Assembly: GCA_004322005.1 (NCBI GenBank)
Contig: SCRF01000085.1
Span: 1 to 37,332 of the forward strand
Direction of reading: 5' to 3'
DNA from: Rhodanobacter sp.
Lineage (GTDB): Bacteria; Pseudomonadota; Gammaproteobacteria; Xanthomonadales; Rhodanobacteraceae
Length of the DNA: 37,332 nt
Shown here: one piece after another, positions 35,101-37,332 of the stretch
Layout: each line of letters begins with the position of its first letter
Numbering within the stretch: position 1 is the first letter of the stretch
Translations under genes and position numbers: made by a program
The notes under the pieces: generated by a model
Databases searched by the model: none
The model's input: the letters and a program-made list of their open reading frames with translations, nothing else
Told to the model about the DNA's origin: nothing

Positions 35101-36909
35101 CAGCCAGAACGGGATGCTCGGCGGCGCGCCGTGCGCGTCCTCCACCCGCAGGCGGTCGCGCTCGACCCGCTGGATGCGATAGCTGGCGTTGCCGAGCTGG
35201 AAGATGTCGCCGGCCATGCTCTCGACCGCGAAATCCTCGTTCACCGTGCCGACGATGATCGCCTGCGGCTCCAGCACCACCTTGTAGTCGGCGGTGTCGG
35301 GAATGGTGCCGCCGGAAGTCAGTGCGGTGAGCCGCGCGCCGCGCCGCGCACGCAGCTGGCGATGCACGGCGTCGCGGTGGATATAGGCCGCGCGCGCACC
35401 GCGGCGGGTGGTGAAACCCTCGGCCAGCATGCGCACCACGGCATCGAAATCCGTGCGCGCCAGTGCGCGGTATGGATATGCGCCGCAGACCAGCGCGTAC
35501 AGCGCGTCCTCGTCCCATTCGCGGCAGGCGACTTCGGCCACGATCTGCTGCGCCAGCACGTCCAGCGGCTGCGGCGGCAGGATCAACGCGTCCAGTTCGC
35601 CACGGCGCACGCAGTCCAGCAGCGCGCTGCACTCGACCAGATCGTCGCGGGTGGTCGGGAACAGGCGCGCCTTCGGCGTGCCGTCGAGACTGTGGCCGGA
35701 GCGGCCGGCACGCTGCAGGAAGGCGGCGATCGAACGCGGCGAGCCGAGCTGGCAGACCAGATCGACCTCGCCGATGTCGATGCCCAGTTCCAGCGACGCG
35801 GTGGCCACCAGCACCGACAGCTCGCCACGCTTGAGCCGCTGCTCGGCGTCCAGCCGCAACTCCTTCGACAGGCTGCCGTGATGCGCCGCCACGGTCTCCG
35901 TGCCGAGCCGTTCGGACAGCTGCCGCGCGGCGCGCTCGGCCATCCGCCGCGTGTTGACGAATACCAGCGTGGTGCGATGTGCGCGCACCAGCTGGGCGAG
36001 GCGGTCGTAGACCAGCGCCCAGCAGTCGTTCGACATCACCGCTTCCAGCGGCACCGGCGACACCTCGATCGCGAGGTCGCGCGGGCGCGTGTGGCCCACG
36101 TCGATGATCATTGCTTTGCTCCCTCTCCTGCTTGCAGGGAAGGGTTGGGGAGGGGTGCTCTTCGCCTCAAGGTCAAGAGCTTCACCCCCTCCCAACCTCC
36201 CCCTGCAAGCAGGGGGAGGAGCAAAGCCTACAAGTTCGGCGTTCTCGCGGGCGCCGACCAAAAACTCGGCGATCGTTTCGATGGGCTTCTGCGTCGCCGA
36301 CAGCCCGATGCGCAACAACCGTCGCCGGCACAGCGACTGCAGCCGTTCCAGCGACAGTGCCAGGTGCGAGCCGCGCTTGCTGCCGGCGATCGCGTGGATC
36401 TCGTCGACGATCACCGTGTGCGTGCCGGCCAGCATCGCGCGGCCGGAGTCCGAGCCCAGCAGCACGTACAGCGATTCCGGCGTGGTCACCAGGATGTGCG
36501 GCGGCAGCCGGCGCAACAGGCTGCGCTCCGCCGGCGGCGTGTCGCCAGTGCGCACCGCGGTGCGGATCGCCACGTCGGGCAGGCCGAGTTTCGCCAGCTC
36601 GACACGGATGCCTTCCAGCGGGGCCTCCAGGTTGATGTGGATGTCGTTCGACAGCGCCTTCAGCGGCGACACGTAAACCACGCTGGTGGTATCGGCGAGC
36701 ATGCCGCCATGCGCCATGCCTTCGCGCACCAGCGCGTCGATCGCCGCCAGGAACGCCGTCAGCGTCTTGCCCGAGCCGGTCGGCGCGGCCACCAGCGTGT
36801 GCCGGCCCGAGCGGATCGCCGGCCACGCGGCGGCCTGTGCCGCGGTAGGCGCGGCGAAGGTTGCGCGAAACCAGTTGGCGATGGCGGGATGGAAGGCGTG
36901 CAGTGACAT
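32125..36909 (-). CDS. lhr: Lhr-type large DEAD/DEAH helicase with four repeat elements in frame
   Basis: The product is 1594 aa starting [14 protein letters not shown]; the frame is open 43 codons further upstream but without conserved sequence. The helicase core shows Walker A ([13 protein letters not shown], about 41-53), the DEIH box ([18 protein letters not shown]), the [10 protein letters not shown] motif and motif VI ([10 protein letters not shown]). The winged-helix and Lhr core C-terminal domains follow. Lhr enzymes are 3'-to-5' DNA helicases linked to DNA repair. The frame carries four stretches from palindromic repeats (about residues 228-265, 634-668, 1009-1035, 1366-1421); without them the length is near 1440, close to the usual size. 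Activity depends on whether these fall in surface loops. Confidence 0.93.
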   Translation of the reverse strand: MSLHAFHPAIANWFRATFAAPTAAQAAAWPAIRSGRHTLVAAPTGSGKTLTAFLAAIDALVREGMAHGGMLADTTSVVYVSPLKALSNDIHINLEAPLEGIRVELAKLGLPDVAIRTAVRTGDTPPAERSLLRRLPPHILVTTPESLYVLLGSDSGRAMLAGTHTVIVDEIHAIAGSKRGSHLALSLERLQSLCRRRLLRIGLSATQKPIETIAEFLVGARENAELVGFAPPPACRGRLGGGEALDLEAKSTPPQPFPASRRGSKAMIIDVGHTRPRDLAIEVSPVPLEAVMSNDCWALVYDRLAQLVRAHRTTLVFVNTRRMAERAARQLSERLGTETVAAHHGSLSKELRLDAEQRLKRGELSVLVATASLELGIDIGEVDLVCQLGSPRSIAAFLQRAGRSGHSLDGTPKARLFPTTRDDLVECSALLDCVRRGELDALILPPQPLDVLAQQIVAEVACREWDEDALYALVCGAYPYRALARTDFDAVVRMLAEGFTTRRGARAAYIHRDAVHRQLRARRGARLTALTSGGTIPDTADYKVVLEPQAIIVGTVNEDFAVESMAGDIFQLGNASYRIQRVERDRLRVEDAHGAPPSIPFWLGEAPGRSRELSFGVSRLRQEISAQLDGLEEPLSLRERGSGEGSAITASSGTVEPSPPTPLPQGEGCHARAQAWLRDQLNLNEAAAQQLVDYLARAKAALGVLPSQRTLVLERFFDESGGTQLVLHAPWGSRINRAWGLALRKRFCRQFNFELQAAATEDAIVLSLSTSHSFPLAEVAHYLHSNSAEHVLVQALLDAPLFPARWRWNAVTALALPRFTGGKKTPPPLQRMKSEDLLAAVFPDQVACLENIVGEREVPDHPLVRQTLHDCLHEAMDVDGLRQILRGIETGDIAIVARELTAPSPFAAEVLNAAPYAFLDDAPLEERRTRAVQTRGLSGADSADDLGRLDPAAIAAVRAEAWPQVRDADEMHEALGVLGFVTAGEVAANAGWSGHLQALAGASCATRMTVGAHPVREGSWSATGPKASRTGCAPTAIVWASAEKLPLWQAVHPAATMQPAIAAPAEYAARAWTRDDALRELLRDRLGGLGPVTAATLAQSLAVATADVELALTRLQSEGYVMQGRFTADAADTEWCERHLLARIHRYTLGRLRREIEPVSRRELMRFLFDWQHVSAAARLHGPDALDATLAQLEGYEAAAGAWESEILPARIGDYSASWLDALCRSGRIAWRRLRAGSGGGGGPLRSTPIVLLPRREMAVWTSIASGLETQDILISSRAQAVVDALREQGALFFDELLDITHLLRTELEDALGELVAAGRVSADGFAGLRALLLPAAKRDGGRHRRLRRHQLSGIEDAGRWALVRSSLLPAGEKVSARACPGLDPGTDEGRVLAGESVEGSRQEQPLASILSPRGRGGERGALRRVDSIETEHVARTLLRRYGVVFWKLLEREAPWLPSWRELRQVYHRLEARGEIRGGRFVEGLVGEQFALPEAIAPLRAVRHRADDGELVCLSGCDPLNLVGTVLVGDKVPALAGSRVLYRDGIAIAALVGGRPAALIELSAAQMQAAKPALLRHARPLPDAFGSNGLPRSA
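32646..32812. repeat. Palindromic repeat cluster inside lhr (C-terminal part)
   Basis: It contains CTCTCCCC-CGCGGGGAGAG, a GAGGCGAGGGG ... CCCCTCATCC pair, CCCCGGA-TCAAG-TCCGGGG and a CTTCTCCCC-GGCGGGAAGAAG pair. This is the composition of dispersed intergenic repeats, yet the helicase frame reads straight through it. Edges are uncertain by several bases. Confidence 0.72.
33804..33884. repeat. Complete 81-bp REPIN inside lhr
   Basis: Perfect 25-base inverted arms, starting CCGTAGGAGCGCAC, occupy 33804-33828 and 33860-33884. A second dyad TTGGTC/GACCAA lies in the loop. Its length is 27 codons exactly, so insertion keeps the helicase frame. It matches the design of the REPIN at 1816-1892. Confidence 0.9.
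34904..35009. repeat. Palindromic repeat inside lhr (middle)
   Basis: CCCCTCTCCCTGCGGGAGAGGGG at the left and a degenerate CCCCTCTCTCGCAGGGAAAG at the right are joined by GGTGAGGGTTC/GAACCCTCACC arms. The pattern is that of a dispersed intergenic palindrome, here translated in frame. Confidence 0.75.
36114..36226. repeat. Palindromic repeat inside lhr (helicase core)
   Basis: Arms beginning CTTTGCTCC (36114) and ending GGAGCAAAG (36226) contain CCTGCTTGCAGGG/CCCTGCAAGCAGGG and GGGGAGGGGTG/CACCCCCTCCC pairs. In protein it replaces the short linker between AELVGF and MIIDVGH by about 38 residues of low-complexity sequence. Confidence 0.83.
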
Positions 36910-37205
36910 GGGTACGGGCCCGCACCGGACGGGGGCAAACCGATCATAGAGGCAAGCCGGCTCCGGCGCAGAAAGGGGCGGCCCGCTCGGGAAACTCTCG
37001 CGTATGGCGCGATTGTATGAGAATGAGTCGGACGCCACCCGCTACGGCATCGCTTGCGGCGAGATCGGCGAGTTCTGCGTCTATACCGACTGGAACCATC
37101 GTCGGCGTGGAGTTCCGCGCCGAGCTGCAAGCGTGCTTGCCCGCACCATGCCAGTGGCTGGTACTGTGCGGCCGAGTAAAATCCCTTGACCATCGAGCGA
37201 GCGCG
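36910..37205. other. Intergenic region between divergent lhr and the hydrolase gene
   Basis: The 296 bases hold no convincing gene; short frames in either direction lack a ribosome site or recognisable sequence. A TGAGAATGAG patch near 37018-37027 resembles half of a Fur site but lacks the other half. Promoters for both flanking genes should be here, but none stands out. Confidence 0.4.
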
Positions 37206-37332
37206 AAGTGGATCTGCCCGATTCGACCGGCAAACCGGTTCTGACGATGTCCGATGGCCAGCAGCTGTTCCTGCGCGACTGGCCGCGAGCGCAGGCGCGC
37301 GGGGCCGTGCTGATCGTGCACGGGCTTGGCGA
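37206..37332 (+). CDS. Alpha/beta hydrolase, N-terminal fragment (cut by window edge)
   Basis: The frame from GTG 37206 runs to the window end (42 codons). It reads MSDGQQLFLRDWP and then AVLIVHGLGE, the first strands and the oxyanion-loop HGLG of the lysophospholipase/monoacylglycerol-lipase-like hydrolase group. The catalytic residues lie outside the window. The true start may be GTG 37206 or the ATG at residue 14. It diverges from lhr. Confidence 0.7.

Noticed and set aside
32646-36226. CRISPR-like interpretation of repeats within lhr
   Set aside because: The four elements differ from one another, are palindromic, and have no regular spacing or cas genes.
35131-36906. A 591-codon plus-strand open frame opposite lhr
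   Set aside because: It is the complement of the conserved helicase core; no ribosome site and no recognisable protein.
37016-37030. Fur-box-like TGAGAATGAG
   Set aside because: Only half of the dyad is present and neither neighbour is an iron gene.
37004-37189. A 61-codon plus-strand frame between lhr and the hydrolase
   Set aside because: No ribosome-binding site, no recognisable sequence, overlaps the probable promoter region.

Overview
The window is GC-rich and densely coded. It looks chromosomal and most likely comes from a gammaproteobacterium of the Xanthomonadales, Rhodanobacteraceae type (Rhodanobacter, Dyella or Luteibacter relatives). This is an inference from three things: REP/REPIN elements built on GTAGGAGCGCAC, a CGTCATTCCCGC hairpin repeat, and a gene stock rich in TonB-dependent receptors. 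I saw no tRNA, rRNA, transposase, phage gene or CRISPR array.

Layout. (1) 1-962: the start of gltB (glutamate synthase large subunit), cut by the window edge. (2) 1126-4663: an acetate module with a LuxR-type response regulator (CrbR/ErdR-like), acs, and the divergent acetate permease satP. A small GlsB/YeaQ-type membrane protein converges on satP across a strong bidirectional terminator. (3) 5228-7287: an OmpR-type response regulator and histidine kinase with a 4-nt overlap, transcribed away from (4).

(4) 7599-23491: a long co-directional run in which nearly every product is exported or in a membrane. It holds a protein with a duplicated N-terminal domain and a C-terminal beta-propeller, a YncE-like propeller, a TonB-dependent receptor, an MFS transporter, and then a tightly coupled block. 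The block is a siderophore-type TonB receptor, a PstS-like binding protein, a third propeller, a tandem alpha/beta-domain protein and a tandem PstS-like protein, joined by ATGA overlaps. There is no ABC permease or ATPase and no soluble enzyme. I regard this as the best candidate for an undescribed envelope uptake or sensing system; its substrate is unknown.

(5) 23486-30234: a reactive-sulfur operon. It opens with an SqrR/BigR-type persulfide sensor (two cysteines 66 residues apart) that is continuous in frame with an exported DsrE protein. It continues with an orphan solute-binding protein, a dihaem cytochrome and TsdA thiosulfate dehydrogenase, a DsbG-like thiol protein, a persulfide dioxygenase, a DUF442 sulfurtransferase and a TauE/SafE exporter. 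A plausible flow is persulfide to sulfite and out of the cell, with thiosulfate going to tetrathionate in the periplasm. A promoter and a near-perfect palindrome precede the regulator.

(6) 30492-32099: a secreted S10-family carboxypeptidase. (7) 32125-36909: a large Lhr-type helicase on the minus strand whose reading frame has absorbed four separate palindromic repeat elements, including a complete 81-bp REPIN. (8) 37206-end: the start of an alpha/beta hydrolase.
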